Source: Hetaerina americana (taxonomy: Eukaryota; Arthropoda; Insecta; Odonata; Calopterygidae). From it: 64,000 nt of DNA. Numbering within the stretch: position 1 is the stretch's first letter; each line of letters starts with the position of its first letter. A model generated the notes under the pieces. That model made no database searches, had not been told where the DNA came from, and saw nothing but the letters and a program-made list of their open reading frames with translations. This document shows positions 12,540 to 22,431 of the stretch, piece by piece. Position numbers and translations under genes: made by a program. Where the stretch lies: assembly GCA_022747635.1 (NCBI GenBank), contig JAKTNV010000023.1:7245348-7309347 (forward strand), given 5' to 3'.

Positions 12540-13417
12540 ATTTTAAATCAAAGTACAAATTACTGCCACTCTTCAAAACAGCACCCTTTTGTATCAACAC
12601 GCCGATGTCAGCGCCTCTGCCACGCTTATGGTACGCTTCCTGGAAGGCGTCGACGGGAATCTTCTTCAGGTACCTCGTCACGGCCTCTTTGACATAATTC
12701 AGAGGTTCAAAATGGTACTCAAAGGGGTTTTACGTGGGTCGTACTCAAAGGCCCATATCTCGGCACCAGAAACCGCCTATTCTATGAAATTCGGGTCACT
12801 TACACCGTGCTCCAAGAGGTCCAAGGCAAAATTATCATATGAGAAATCTTCCGACAACAGCATAGGGACCACCTTGGCACACCTTTCTCATGACTAAATC
12901 TTCCGTAAGAATGCAATGCACTGTGGTTTTCTGAATATTGCAATCTTCAGATAACGTCCTGGCACTTAGAGGCCAATCAGAATTGAGCATGTGCCTCACC
13001 TTTTGCACATTTTCATGACACTGTGTTGTTGATGGATGTCCAGGGCGTTCCTCTTCGTCAACCTCCTCGTCACATTCCCAGAACATCCTGTGCAAGCAGA
13101 AAACCATCACTGAGGACATTCCTCCATCTCCTTAAGCATTCTTAATCATGGTTATGGTCTTCCAACCCGTTTCCCCAGTTTAACGCAAAATTTAATCACA
13201 TGTCGTTGGAAAGTGGCATCGTGAATTTGTGAGGCGGCCCTCGAACAGGGGTTCAGTCAAGCATCGATCCGCAAACTGTAACGGCCCGCAGACAACTAAC
13301 TCGGGTCGTGTTGCTTTCCAAAGACCTCTCACCATTTTTTTCCCGCCACGAATCGTCCCATTCCAGTCGTCCGCTTCGCCAGGAAAATCGCTTTACTTAC
13401 TTTTGGGACAGGCCCTG
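12540..13417 (-). mobile_element. decayed mariner element (one terminal repeat visible)
   Basis: The right end at 13417 reads inward CAGGGCCTGTCCCAAAAGTA and is flanked by TA (13418-13419). Minus-strand transposase fragments fill the rest. The left terminal repeat could not be found near 12490-12540. The first bases of its terminal repeat (CAGGGCC-GT-CCCAAAAGT) resemble those of the element at 13662, so the two belong to related subfamilies and lie only 245 bp apart. Confidence 0.7.
12560..13119 (-). pseudogene. mariner transposase pseudogene
   Basis: Minus-strand fragments in order: EEERPGHPSTTQCHENVQKV, RHMLNSDWPLSARTLSEDCN, IQKTTVHCILTEDLVMRKVC (N-terminal linker and second helix-turn-helix). 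They are followed by DLLEHGVSDPNFIE, AVSGAEIWAFEYDPRKTP, then YVKEAVTRYLKKIPVDAFQE. The first catalytic residue, normally GDE, reads GAE, so the enzyme lost its first aspartate. The span between this site and the C-terminus, with the second and third acidic residues, is deleted. Confidence 0.8.
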
Positions 13418-13628
13418 TATAAATGGCCTGAAGAATGAAGAAGTTAACAAATACTCTCAGAAATATCAAAATAGATGGTGGATGAATACGATGAAGATCA
13501 GTGTCGGTGGATTAAAATTTATGATGGAAATGTGAAGGTTCCAGAAGAGGTTTTAAGCAAGAGAAAGCCAGGAGATAACCAGAAACACCTTGAATGACGG
13601 AGGAGATGCTACGTCTAATAGAGGGTCG

Positions 13629-13630
<2 letters not shown>

Positions 13631-13661
<31 letters not shown>
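13631..13661. repeat. (TA)n tract left of mariner
   Basis: About 15 TA units immediately abutting the left mariner end at 13662. It probably formed one tract with 14580-14718 before the insertion. Confidence 0.95.
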
Positions 13662-13664
<3 letters not shown>

Positions 13665-14579
13665 GGCCGTACCCAAAAGTGGTAGGGCTGAGTTTCTCTG
13701 GCGCGAACGGAGCGGTGGAGGGGGGTCTGCCTGGCAGGGTAAGGTGGAGGGGGCTCTTAGCAACAGACCGACACCAACCTCAGTCGCCTGCGGGCTGTCG
13801 TTGAGTGAGGACACCGTTTTTAGTAAAGCAAGTTTTTTGTCCACGTCGAAAAACAAAATGAATCTGAATTTAGAGCAACGTTATTCCGTGAAGTTTTGTG
13901 CGAAACTCGGGAAGACGGCAACTGAGACCCTCGATATGATCAAGCAGGCTTATAGGGACACTGCCTTAAGCCGTTCCACAGTATTTGAGTGGCACAAGTT
14001 GTTTAAAGAGGGTAGGGAGCTCGTTGAAGACGACCATCGCTCCGGACGGCCGTCGACGGCAAGAACCGACACGAAAGTGGACAGAGTGAGGACCCTGCTG
14101 AACACAGACCGACGCTTAACCAGTGAAGAAATTGCAGACCAGTTAGGTATGTCTGCATCCAACGTCCAACGCATTATTTCACAGGATTTGGCCATGCGCA
14201 AGGTGTGCGCCAAAATGGTACCGAAAATTCTGAGTGTCGATCGAAAGCTCCTGGCCAAATACGGCGTTGCCACGTTGCCGCACCCGCCCTATTCTCCCGA
14301 TCTGGCACCACCGGACTTCTTCTTCTTCCCCCTGATGAAAAGACAGCTCAAGGGACGACGTTTCGACTCGATAAAGGCCGTTCAAGAGGCTTCGACGAGG
14401 GTCATCAACGGCATCCCCAAAGAAAATTTCCAGCGGGCATACGGGGAATGGGAGCAACGTTGTACTAGGTGTGTAGCAGCTCAAGGAGCATACTTTGAAG
14501 ATTATTAAGTCGATGTAAGTATATCGTCAATAAAATTCTTGTAAAATAATCAGTCCTACCACTTTTGGGTGCGACCCTG
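13662..14579 (+). mobile_element. 918-bp mariner element inserted in a TA microsatellite
   Basis: The left end reads CAGGGCCGTACCCAAAAGTG and the right end, read inward, CAGGGTCGCACCCAAAAGTG, so the inverted repeats are about 30 bp with few mismatches. TA flanks both sides and the flanks are (TA)n tracts. The interior has one continuous transposase-derived frame with a precise in-frame internal deletion. This is the best-preserved DNA transposon in the window. Confidence 0.93.
13858..14508 (+). CDS. truncated mariner transposase, 216 aa, catalytic core missing
   Basis: The ATG at 13858 begins MNLNLEQRYSVKFC, the usual mariner start. An upstream extension in the same frame is only TA repeat and terminal repeat. 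Residues 5-55 form the first helix-turn-helix, 58-67 the DDHRSGRPST linker, and 82-122 the second helix-turn-helix ending MRKVCAKMVPKIL. Residue 127 onward jumps to the C-terminal part, with HPPYSPDLAPPDFFFFP at 142-158 (third catalytic aspartate at 148) and FQRAYGEWEQRCTRCV near 193-208. About 130 residues carrying the first two catalytic aspartates are absent compared with the family's roughly 345, yet the frame is intact. If made, the protein could bind terminal repeats but not cut DNA. No promoter evidence is visible. Confidence 0.85.
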   Translation: MNLNLEQRYSVKFCAKLGKTATETLDMIKQAYRDTALSRSTVFEWHKLFKEGRELVEDDHRSGRPSTARTDTKVDRVRTLLNTDRRLTSEEIADQLGMSASNVQRIISQDLAMRKVCAKMVPKILSVDRKLLAKYGVATLPHPPYSPDLAPPDFFFFPLMKRQLKGRRFDSIKAVQEASTRVINGIPKENFQRAYGEWEQRCTRCVAAQGAYFEDY

Positions 14580-14581
14580 TA

Positions 14582-14662
<81 letters not shown>

Positions 14663-14718
14663 TTATTTATATTTTTATATTTCTATATATGTATATATAT
14701 ATATACATATATATATAG
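14580..14718. repeat. (TA)n tract with interruptions right of mariner
   Basis: TA repeats with TGTG, TTTATTTA and ATGTATA interruptions. Continuation of the tract at 13631-13661, split by the mariner insertion. Confidence 0.95.
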
Positions 14719-15059
14719 AAGAGTAAACAACATGGAAACCTGCTAAATAATTCAGCACCAGAACACAAATAAGTGCAGAGGAGGGAAAGAAAAGTGGGTG
14801 GAGAATTTACAGAGGAGAGTGTAAAAAACACAAAGAATGGGATGTAAACTGCGCTTTTACGAAAGTTAAATCTCTGCAACACAAGTCGAAAACAAAGAAG
14901 AAGAACAAAAGCAAATAGGGTAAAAGACAAAGAAGGCAGCATAATATTTGACAACGATGATACATGCGAAATTTAATATGAAAGAATGCTTCGAAAAATC
15001 TTTAAAATCATAAAGATCTCGTCAATGAAATTGATCGAAAGGAAGAAATCTCGGGTGTA
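14719..15059. other. no recognised gene
   Basis: AT-rich. The minus-strand frame at 14667-14954 runs into TA repeat and is rich in Phe/Leu; it looks like chance. Confidence 0.5.
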
Positions 15060-15260
15060 GAGAAGTATAACGTTGGTCCTACAATTACCAATGAAGAATG
15101 CGAACTTTCATTGATAAATTTAATGGATAAAAAAGCAACGGGTAAGCCAGATGATTTTCTTGAATGTATTCATGAAAATATGAGGAATCATTTGCTTGGG
15201 GTGGAAGCAGTATGTTTATGCCTAAGAGAAATCCTCGAGGGTTTCAGATTATTCGACTTC
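15060..15260 (+). mobile_element. possible LINE reverse-transcriptase N-terminal fragment
   Basis: The frame SLINLMDKKATGKPDDFLEC followed by IHENMRNHLLG resembles the I-xx-L-K-xx-KAPGxDGI motif that opens LINE reverse transcriptases. Only about 60 codons can be followed, so the class is uncertain. Confidence 0.35.
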
Positions 15261-16077
15261 AACTCCTAATGGAGGAAATTAATGATCGGAAACTGAAAAA
15301 AAGCCATGCAGGTTTGATCACGCCTTGTACCACCAGTTGATTACGAGTTATAGTGGCAAGGACATTTCCTATAATCTGGCTCTACGCATGGTAATGGAAG
15401 AGGGCTGGTTTCATTCTAAATTCAATTATCTAACCAAACTCGATGGCCCAAGTAGGATCTTTTGATTGCCTCGATTTAATAATATTTGTTGGTGGAAAAT
15501 GCAATTGTTTGTCATAAGAGAGTGAGCGGTATGATTTTGATATTCCTTGATTTTGGTGTGCCAATCATGTATTAATTAGAAGTTATGCTACTAATTCGAG
15601 TATGATGGCTATGCAAAACTATTACACAATAGTGTGTTTCTCTAAGGAATGCATTTCCAGAATTAGGATAAAGACTTTCAGGCACTGATTGAAGTTGCGT
15701 ACGTTATCGCTTGCATTGCAATAAACCATTATCCAGGTGAACAAATTTTCGACCACCCTTCATACAGTCAAGAATACGTATTCCTGCCTTCTTTAAATTT
15801 CTTTCAATAGCTATGTCTCTTAATTCATGAGAAATTGCACTCCATCGTTTACCTTCTGCTTCATTCATATTATTTTCTCAATTCTTCAACATACCCACAT
15901 CTCATGGCCCTTCAATCCACACGTCTCTTCTCAACTACCAAGGTGTGTGACACAGATTTATGCTTCAGAACAGAGATTCGCCAGTCTTGCCTTAACATAT
16001 TCACTCTTTGACCCGTGCCATCAGCTCCCTGCTCTTTGTTTATATTTCTTTAGCTAACACAATTCCTATCCTACATC
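15260..16077. other. no recognised gene
   Basis: No family motif or terminal repeat was recognised. The frame at 15827-16057 (+) is hydrophobic and probably chance. Confidence 0.45.
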
Positions 16078-16390
16078 GTCCACACACCGCTGCCAGCGGA
16101 TTTTCCACGCCTCGTACGCCTTCTGGAAGGTGGCGCCCGGAATGCTGCTAAGCTTACTCGTCACTACCCGTTGTAACGCTTCCACTGAGCCGTGATGTCG
16201 TCATTTTAGCGCGGATTTGAGGCGGGGGAAGATGAAGACGTGTGGTGGGGCAACGTCAGGGCTGTAGGGTGACTGAGGCACGGTCGAGAAGTTCTTGGCG
16301 ATTGCTCGTCCGAGAGCACTGGCGGTGACAACTTCTCACACACCTTTCTCATGCCCATTCTTCCGGTCACAAGTCAATGCACATCAATCA
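16078..16390 (-). pseudogene. mariner transposase pseudogene, internally deleted
   Basis: The minus strand reads GHEKGV (decayed GMRKVC), then directly AIAKNFSTVPQSPYSPDVAP, PHVFIFPRLKSALK, a stop, RHHGSVEALQRVVTSKLSSI and PGATFQKAYEAWKIRWQRCV. The third catalytic aspartate (SPDVAP) is present, while the middle of the transposase with the first two is missing. The join lies just after the MRKVC motif, as in the copies at 13.86 and 22.08 kb. Confidence 0.82.
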
Positions 16391-16786
16391 CTGATCATAG
16401 GTTGAGGAAACATGAGATACATATTTTAATTCGGGTCAAAGAATTTACAGTCTGTTAACCAAAGAGCAGGGTGTACGTTTTTTGGTTGCGTGGTTATTTT
16501 CGTAGGAAAATCTTTCCATGTTATTTAGTATTGTTGTATTGTTTGTATTGCTTTTCATATGTTATTACTGTTTTTCTCATTTTGAAGTTCTTTCGGCTCT
16601 TTTGTGTGTTTGGTTCTTGGCATCATTTTTGTTCACGCAGTCCCTAATGAAAATTTTTCTCCGAGCCTGGTAGTCTGCTGAGTAGTCTAGGAAACTCACC
16701 TTCCTTTTGTCGTTAGATATTTATTGACGGAAAGCGTTCTTGCTGTAAGCAATACATCATGGACATGAATGTAATACGTATAGTTA

Positions 16787-16870
16787 GGGTGGCATGGTAG
16801 CCTAGCCGGTAGAACTATCGCCTTATGATTGGAGGCCCTGGGTGCTTAATACGATGTGAACTTCATTCTC
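16787..16870 (+). mobile_element. tRNA-like SINE head (SINE-3 type)
   Basis: GGTGGCATGGTAGCCTAGCC is A-box-like; ATTGGAGGCCCTGGGTGCTT follows, a decayed B box. The same AGAnCnATnGCC...GGAGGnCCTnGGGT pattern occurs at 34.85 kb. No tail was identified. Confidence 0.4.
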
Positions 16871-17884
16871 TGTAATCGGCATTAGGGTTGACAACTGGTG
16901 AATTGAAGATGTTTGGGGGAAATTGGCCAATTTTCGCCAAAATCGATACGCATTCAAAAATCGACCCAGGCGTCACCGCCGTGGCCTCGAGACTTGCGAG
17001 GGAGCCGGCGGGAAGGTGGCGGAACGTTGGTGGGTTGTGCGCGAGGGGAACGCGTTCCGGGACGGGACACTGATTGGCAGTGGTTAGCAGGCATGGGATG
17101 GGAGTTGGACGTCCCTCCGATGAAGAGAGATAGAGTGCATGGTCGGAAATGCAATTGTCCCATGCACTTCGGAGTCCCCAATAACCGCGAGATGGCACGG
17201 GAAAGGGATTAATCTCTTGAGATAGACGAATTTTGAAGTGAATGAGAATATGAGGAGAGTAATGCTATTCGTGTTAATTTCGTATCAATAGATATCATTC
17301 GCACTAATAGATGAATTAATTTGGCTGCATAGTGTCACCATATCAAGACTTCTCCATGTGTTAATATTTCCGTCACTAGCATCATCAGTGGGGTATTCTG
17401 GGTTGTGTGCCAAATTGGCAATGGCTCCGAAAGTAGTTTTGTGCCTATTTTTTTATTAAAAAAATAAAATTATAATTTCCTAATTATCATTTCATGCACA
17501 TAGCTCTTCTCACTCAGTAAATGAAGACGTTTGGAGATCGAATTTTTCTCTTGAAACCCACGAGAAGCTGTATTTAAACAAAGCAGTTTCATGTTGAGGA
17601 TAACAAAATCACCTGGGTTATCTTAACATCTGTGGGAATAATCTGGGGAAAGAGCGTAGATCGAGCATCAACTGAATTTCTCATGTGCGTAAAGTCACCC
17701 CAGTCATTATATTAACGCTAGGTATTGGTCAAAACGAATGAATTGTCTGGACGCATCCTGGCATCTGGCATCGCTGCAGTAGGATTCCGTAAAACTTCAT
17801 TCTCTAACCTGTGAGACGAAGAAGAGAATTTTAACATATATTGAAGGGGAAGGGTATATTTATTCACAGGGATACAGACATAGG
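16871..17884. other. no recognised gene; GC-rich 16.95-17.2 kb
   Basis: Around 16960-17210 the base composition is GC-rich and open frames exist on both strands (16863-17198 minus and 16913-17212 plus), but none shows a family motif. The rest is AT-rich with nothing recognised. Confidence 0.4.
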
Positions 17885-18075
17885 AAAATGGATAGGAACA
17901 CATCATAAAGGACAAACACAGGAGAGGTGGGGGAGGCGGAATCGAGCAGATCACAAGTGCTAAAATATTTCCTTGACTGGTAATGTAATAAATATTTTTG
18001 CGCTTGTGATCTGCTGGATTCCGCCTTCCCCACCTCTCCTCTGTTTGCCTTTTATTTGTCTCCTTATTATTTTTT
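17885..18075. repeat. inverted pair of SINE-2 tails (palindrome)
   Basis: The left arm (about 17890-17975) and right arm (about 17990-18075) are inverted copies of the same sequence, for example GGCGGAATCGAGCAGATCAC on the left and its near-complement on the right. Both match the body of the SINE at 40865-41070. The palindrome is therefore two oppositely oriented SINE-2 bodies separated by about 15 bp. The sequence just right of it (GGCGAGTTTTCGTGTTTGAA, 18112-18131) also matches the flank of that SINE at 41078-41099. Confidence 0.75.
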
Positions 18076-20219
18076 CATGCATATGTTTCCATGTGAATCT
18101 GTTAACCATTTGGCGAGTTTTCGTGTTTGAAATTACATAAATTCTCATCATTCGCACCGCAAAAACAATGTCGTGCCTCTTTCTAATCATCTCTTTCCGC
18201 TCGTTACGAGCGCAAGTGTTCAATGCAAGAGTTTTGGAAGGTGGCCGCGTAACATAGGTTAGATTCTGCTTCATTAGGACAGGTTCTGCTTTAATTTGAA
18301 AACTGCAATAATTTACGAGTAATTGAAGGCCGATAGATATTGATGCATAGCCATAAAAGGTCCAATGATATACTATATTTGCTCAACCAAAAAAAAACAG
18401 GCATGAAAAACGGCGATTGCTGTAATGGGACATAAGCGAATACGGAAGGAGCCTATGTTTTAGTTCCTTAAACCAGTGATGCAAAGTCGAGTTCCATACC
18501 AGAAATACAAGTGGCAAACTTGTTTTTAAGGCTCTTCAATTTCACTTTCTTTAAGCAGAAGGCTTCTTGATAAATGTTTAAGTGAGCACGTATTGAAAAT
18601 CGAGTTCGACGCCTTTTTGAGTTTTCACTTTCGGGATTCGGAAATGGTCGATTTAATTTGAGTGATTCTAACACGGAGACATCATTTCAAGCTGCCAGAA
18701 ACTCGCGAAAATGTCATCCTGATTGCGAAAGTAGTGCAAAATCACCAGATATGAAGACAAATATTGGATAAGGTTTGTCAGATATGAGCTAATGCACCGA
18801 TGTTTCAGGAAAAACTTCCGAAAGGCCGAGCACGCAGCAATGGAAGCTCATCAGTAGATAGGAAAAGCCGTTCCTGAAACACGCCATCTTGGATTTTCTG
18901 GAAGTCGGTTCCTAACCCGGGCGTGTACGTTTTCCTACGATTGGCCGGTTACTATTAGTTGTAGTCGATCAACGGACCCGTTCCAGTGCAAACTCACGCG
19001 TCGACTCAAGCAGTTTCTAAGGTTCACAAACTTCGATTGTTATCGGTTGCCCTCGTTTGTTTTAAATTTGGTCGTAAATGACGTGGTTGGCGCTGGCTAG
19101 ACATACGTCATCCCAGGTCACCCTTAACACGAGATTTTTTATAAGTAAACACGTGGTTTACGAGTTGACATTACTTTATCCGTTTCATTGAAAACATATT
19201 CCTTTCAAATGGCAGATTTTCCGTTCCTGATACTTATGTTATTTGAGCAACGGTAAACTGGCATCGGGGAAATATTTACCGAATAAAACGAATGAGAATT
19301 GATTGAAGGATCTTCAGCCATTGATAAGAATTAATATTTTTGAAGTGATGACCATCAGTAGGCCATCAATAAAATCAAATGGGGGATTTGGCTGATTCGT
19401 TAAGTCAAGAGCAATGCAATTACTATTGTTCCAGCACATACTATTTAAGTGATTAAACTTGATTTATCAAGTGGGTACATTTTTTATTTGCGAAAATGGT
19501 GTGTGTAGCCTTGGAGGTACGAATATATTCCACAGCATAGAGAAAAGGAAGTGCCAAGGACTTTTTAATAGAGGATCTTATTTCTGACCTTGGCGGCTGA
19601 CGGCTACAGGAAAACGAAGCCGTACCGTTTCGCAAATGGCGATGCCAACACAAGTGCCATTATGTCAAGTGCCAACGATCAACTTTGATATCCGGACGTC
19701 ACATTTGTGGCACGGTTCAATTGAAATTACAGTAATAGGAATAGGAAACATTTCGATAAACCTTTCACCCAAGAGAAAAGTCACGTGGTTCGGAGGGTGG
19801 AAATTTTACGAGTAATCTTCGTTACTCTCCTTTCAACTTCATTTCTCATGTCACATTTACAATCGCCGACTACCGAATCAGTTGGGGGAACGATAAACAC
19901 CAAGTTTTACCTTCCTCAGCCCGAAGGCTGGTTCAATAGGTTAGGGTAGAGCTCATCTCTCGCCAAGGCCAACGGCACGTAGCATTCACATTTAGGCGGG
20001 CCAGGAGGCGCAGTTCCTTTCCCAGTGCCGTCTCTGTTTTCACATGGAGACGAAGAGTGGAGAGCTCGTTTGACTTGTGACGGATGCACCTCGGGCGCCT
20101 TGGGGCGGGGAAGGCTGCGGAGACGGGGACACTCGCGGAGAGTGGAGAAGCCGTCGACTCGGCCCGAGGGAAGGGGACCGTCTCGCGGGATTGGGTAGAG
20201 GCGGCCTGTGAGAACAGGC
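18076..20219. other. no recognised gene; GC-rich 19.97-20.22 kb
   Basis: Mostly AT-rich, with no motif found. At 19970-20219 a GC-rich stretch gives open frames on the minus strand (19916-20266, 19933-20247) with no recognisable domain; it directly abuts a SINE. Confidence 0.4.
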
Positions 20220-20503
20220 AGTTGAAGGGTTTGGCAGCGACCGACAACTGAGGTCATTGGCGCCAATAGGGAAGGACGGGAAAGGATGAAGGATGGAGAG
20301 AAACCCGGCGTCGGAATTAGCCTATTCTTGTCGAGAAGGCAGCTTCACGCAGACGGACGGCGTACTCACTCTAAGTGCCCTCCAGATAGCATATCGAGTA
20401 GGCATTGGGACACCACTGAAAAATATCTGCCGCCTCTAGGATTCGAACCTGTATCATCTGGGTGGGAAATCAGCACGTTAGCCACGGCACCATCATGATC
20501 CCC
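20220..20503 (-). mobile_element. SINE-1 copy (tRNA-derived)
   Basis: On the minus strand a tRNA-like head GGGATCATGATGGTGCCGTG GCTAACGTGCTG leads into B box AGGTTCGAATCC, then GCGGCAGATATTTTTCAGTG GTGTCCC, a body ending in TTGTCGGTCGCTGCC near 20228. The same head, link and body recur at 26995-27341 (minus) and 30855-31165 (plus), so this is a multi-copy family. Confidence 0.85.
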
Positions 20504-21078
20504 ACCCGGTGTGTGGAGTGCATCCACCAGTAAGAGGACGGTATGCAGAGCCTGGCAATGGGAGGAGTGGCTTTTTTTTATATTTCGAAACTTCTTAGTC
20601 CAGAAACGACCAGAAAAATATATAGGTTAACTAATGTTGCAAATGAAAGCATGAAATATCCATTTCTGAATCATCTGAATACAATGAAACCCACCACCTC
20701 TGGAGCGTAAGACAGGCGGGGAGTCCATACATGGTATGCACTGTCCGCTTTCATAACCCATAATGAAGTATTCTGCAGGTTCTATGAAGGAGGTTAATTG
20801 GATTAACCTCGGTGACAGAGCTGTCATGCATTCAATGGAACATCCACATCTCTATCTACATAATCACCCACATTTTCCTGGAAGCCTCATTTGTTTAATA
20901 GGATTCTGCCTGTTCGGCCTACCTGTTTTCATGCTGGTTAAGAATTGTTTCACTGTGCCCGCATGGAACTCAAAAGATTTGTATGTATCTTGTGGGTGAA
21001 ACAACTCATGCACTCTTACCCACTTACTGTTTCTCCGTCGACTCCTATTCCTGGCTTACTAATGATCGATCGCGTGAC

Positions 21079-21137
21079 TCCTCCAGGGAGGAAGCCTCCA
21101 GGGAGAAAGCCTCCAGGGCGGAAGCCTCCAGGGTAGC
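21079..21137 (+). repeat. 15-bp tandem repeat, four units
   Basis: TCCAGGGAGGAAGCC is repeated with small changes (GAGGAAG, GAGAAAG, GCGGAAG) and a last partial unit. A plus-strand frame reads repeated RKPPG, a minisatellite effect and not evidence of a protein. Confidence 0.85.
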
Positions 21138-21873
21138 TTTTCTCTCCTTTGGCAGAATCCTTTTCGGGGACATTCGGAGAGGGCAGGACAAAAGGACGCC
21201 GGAGAGCTTGAGAGACAATGAGATACATTGGACTATCATATAGTGCCGAAAGTTAGCTAAACGAGGGGGAGAGAGGTAATGAATAGAAACTTTGGATGGA
21301 ATTAAGGGAGTCCGAAAATATGTGGAGCTCGAAAAATCCTCTCATATAATGTGAAATATGGGTGAATAATATATAATTGGTATTATTTTCAACAAGATTA
21401 TATGGCGACAGCATTTCCAAACGTTTGTACGTATTTTCGAGGCCAGGCACCCTATTAATTAGACTAATTCTCCTGCGCTGTCTCGGCAAAAACGTGCAAG
21501 TGTTTAAAGCGCGGCCGAAAATACACAGTCAAGTGGGATTTCCAAGTATTCACATATGACGCAGTTAAGCCAGAACCCATGAACAATATGTGAAATATGG
21601 GGTACGTGCTGCATGGCCATTAGTAATATATTAGATAGGGGTAATTAGTGCGGCGGTGCATACTGCCTGGGTCCAACGGAAACCTGCACCTATTCCACCA
21701 GACTACTGTCAACAATAACAATAAAATAAAGCATTCCCACTGTGCCAACACAGGCAGGCAGCATTTGATTCAGCCTGGTGGCCATGTGTAGTGGAAGAAC
21801 TGAAAAAGAAAGGTGTTTAATGCAATATTATTAAGCTTTCATGTAGCTACTTTGAAGACAGAAGTGCCTCATA
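21138..21873. other. no recognised gene
   Basis: No family motif, terminal repeat or tRNA-like head was recognised on either strand. Confidence 0.45.
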
Positions 21874-22075
21874 CAGGGTTCGTCCGGAAAATAAGTGTAC
21901 TGACTCCTGGGCTGGGCGCGCCGCTCCGGCGCGCCCAGCACCGCTCTGACGGGCTGCAATTGGAGGGGGGTATGTTGGCAAGCGACGCTGAAAAAGGCAG
22001 TCGGCTCTGAGCTGTGGTGTAGTGAGGAGCTCTGTTAACGCGAACCTCCACGCTCGACCCACGTCACGGAACGCG

Positions 22076-22273
22076 ATGCCGAAGTTTTTGGAGCAGCGTT
22101 ATTCCATCAAATTTGCGGTAAAGCTTGGGAAATCGTCTACCGAAACTGTCGGTATGATTAACCAGGCTTACGGGGAGTCAGCCATGTCCAGAAACATGAT
22201 CTTTCGGTGGCACAAGATGTTCGTGGAGGGCAGAGAAGAGGTCGACGACGAGTCTTCGAGAGGTTCCCGATGA
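22076..22273 (+). pseudogene. mariner transposase N-terminal fragment
   Basis: The ATG at 22076 begins MPKFLEQRYSIKFAVKLGKS, then TETVGMINQAYGESAMSRNM, IFRWHKMFVEGREEVDDESS. This is the first mariner helix-turn-helix and the acidic linker. The deletion joins to the C-terminal part out of frame, ending this frame with TGA at 22271. It is closely related in sequence to the frame at 13858. Confidence 0.85.
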
Positions 22274-22358
22274 TGCCTTCGCGGGAGCGTACCAGGAATG
22301 GGAACGCCGCTGGAACAAGTGTATCGATTCACAAGGGTCCTATTTTGAGGAATATTAG
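22263..22358 (+). pseudogene. mariner transposase C-terminal fragment
   Basis: The frame reads VPDDAFAGAYQEWERRWNKC, IDSQGSYFEEY, stop. This is the conserved end of mariner transposases (W-x-x-RW-x-KC-ID-x-x-G-x-YFE). It overlaps the N-terminal fragment in another frame, so the junction destroyed the reading frame. Confidence 0.8.
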
Positions 22359-22431
22359 CTTAAGATATGTAAAAGTGTAATAATTTTTTTTTCCTGAGCT
22401 CAGTACACTTATTTTCCGGACGAACCCTGTA

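Larger units (their letters stand above)
21874..22429 (+). mobile_element. 556-bp internally deleted mariner element
   Basis: Perfect inverted ends of about 30 bp (CAGGGTTCGTCCGGAAAATA inward from each side) are flanked by TA (21872-21873 and 22430-22431). Only the first helix-turn-helix and the last 32 codons of a mariner transposase remain. The perfect terminal repeats suggest recent insertion or selection by a trans-acting transposase. Confidence 0.93.

Noticed and set aside
19916..20266. 116-codon and 104-codon minus-strand frames
   Set aside because: Two overlapping frames in GC-rich DNA that run into a SINE; no motif.
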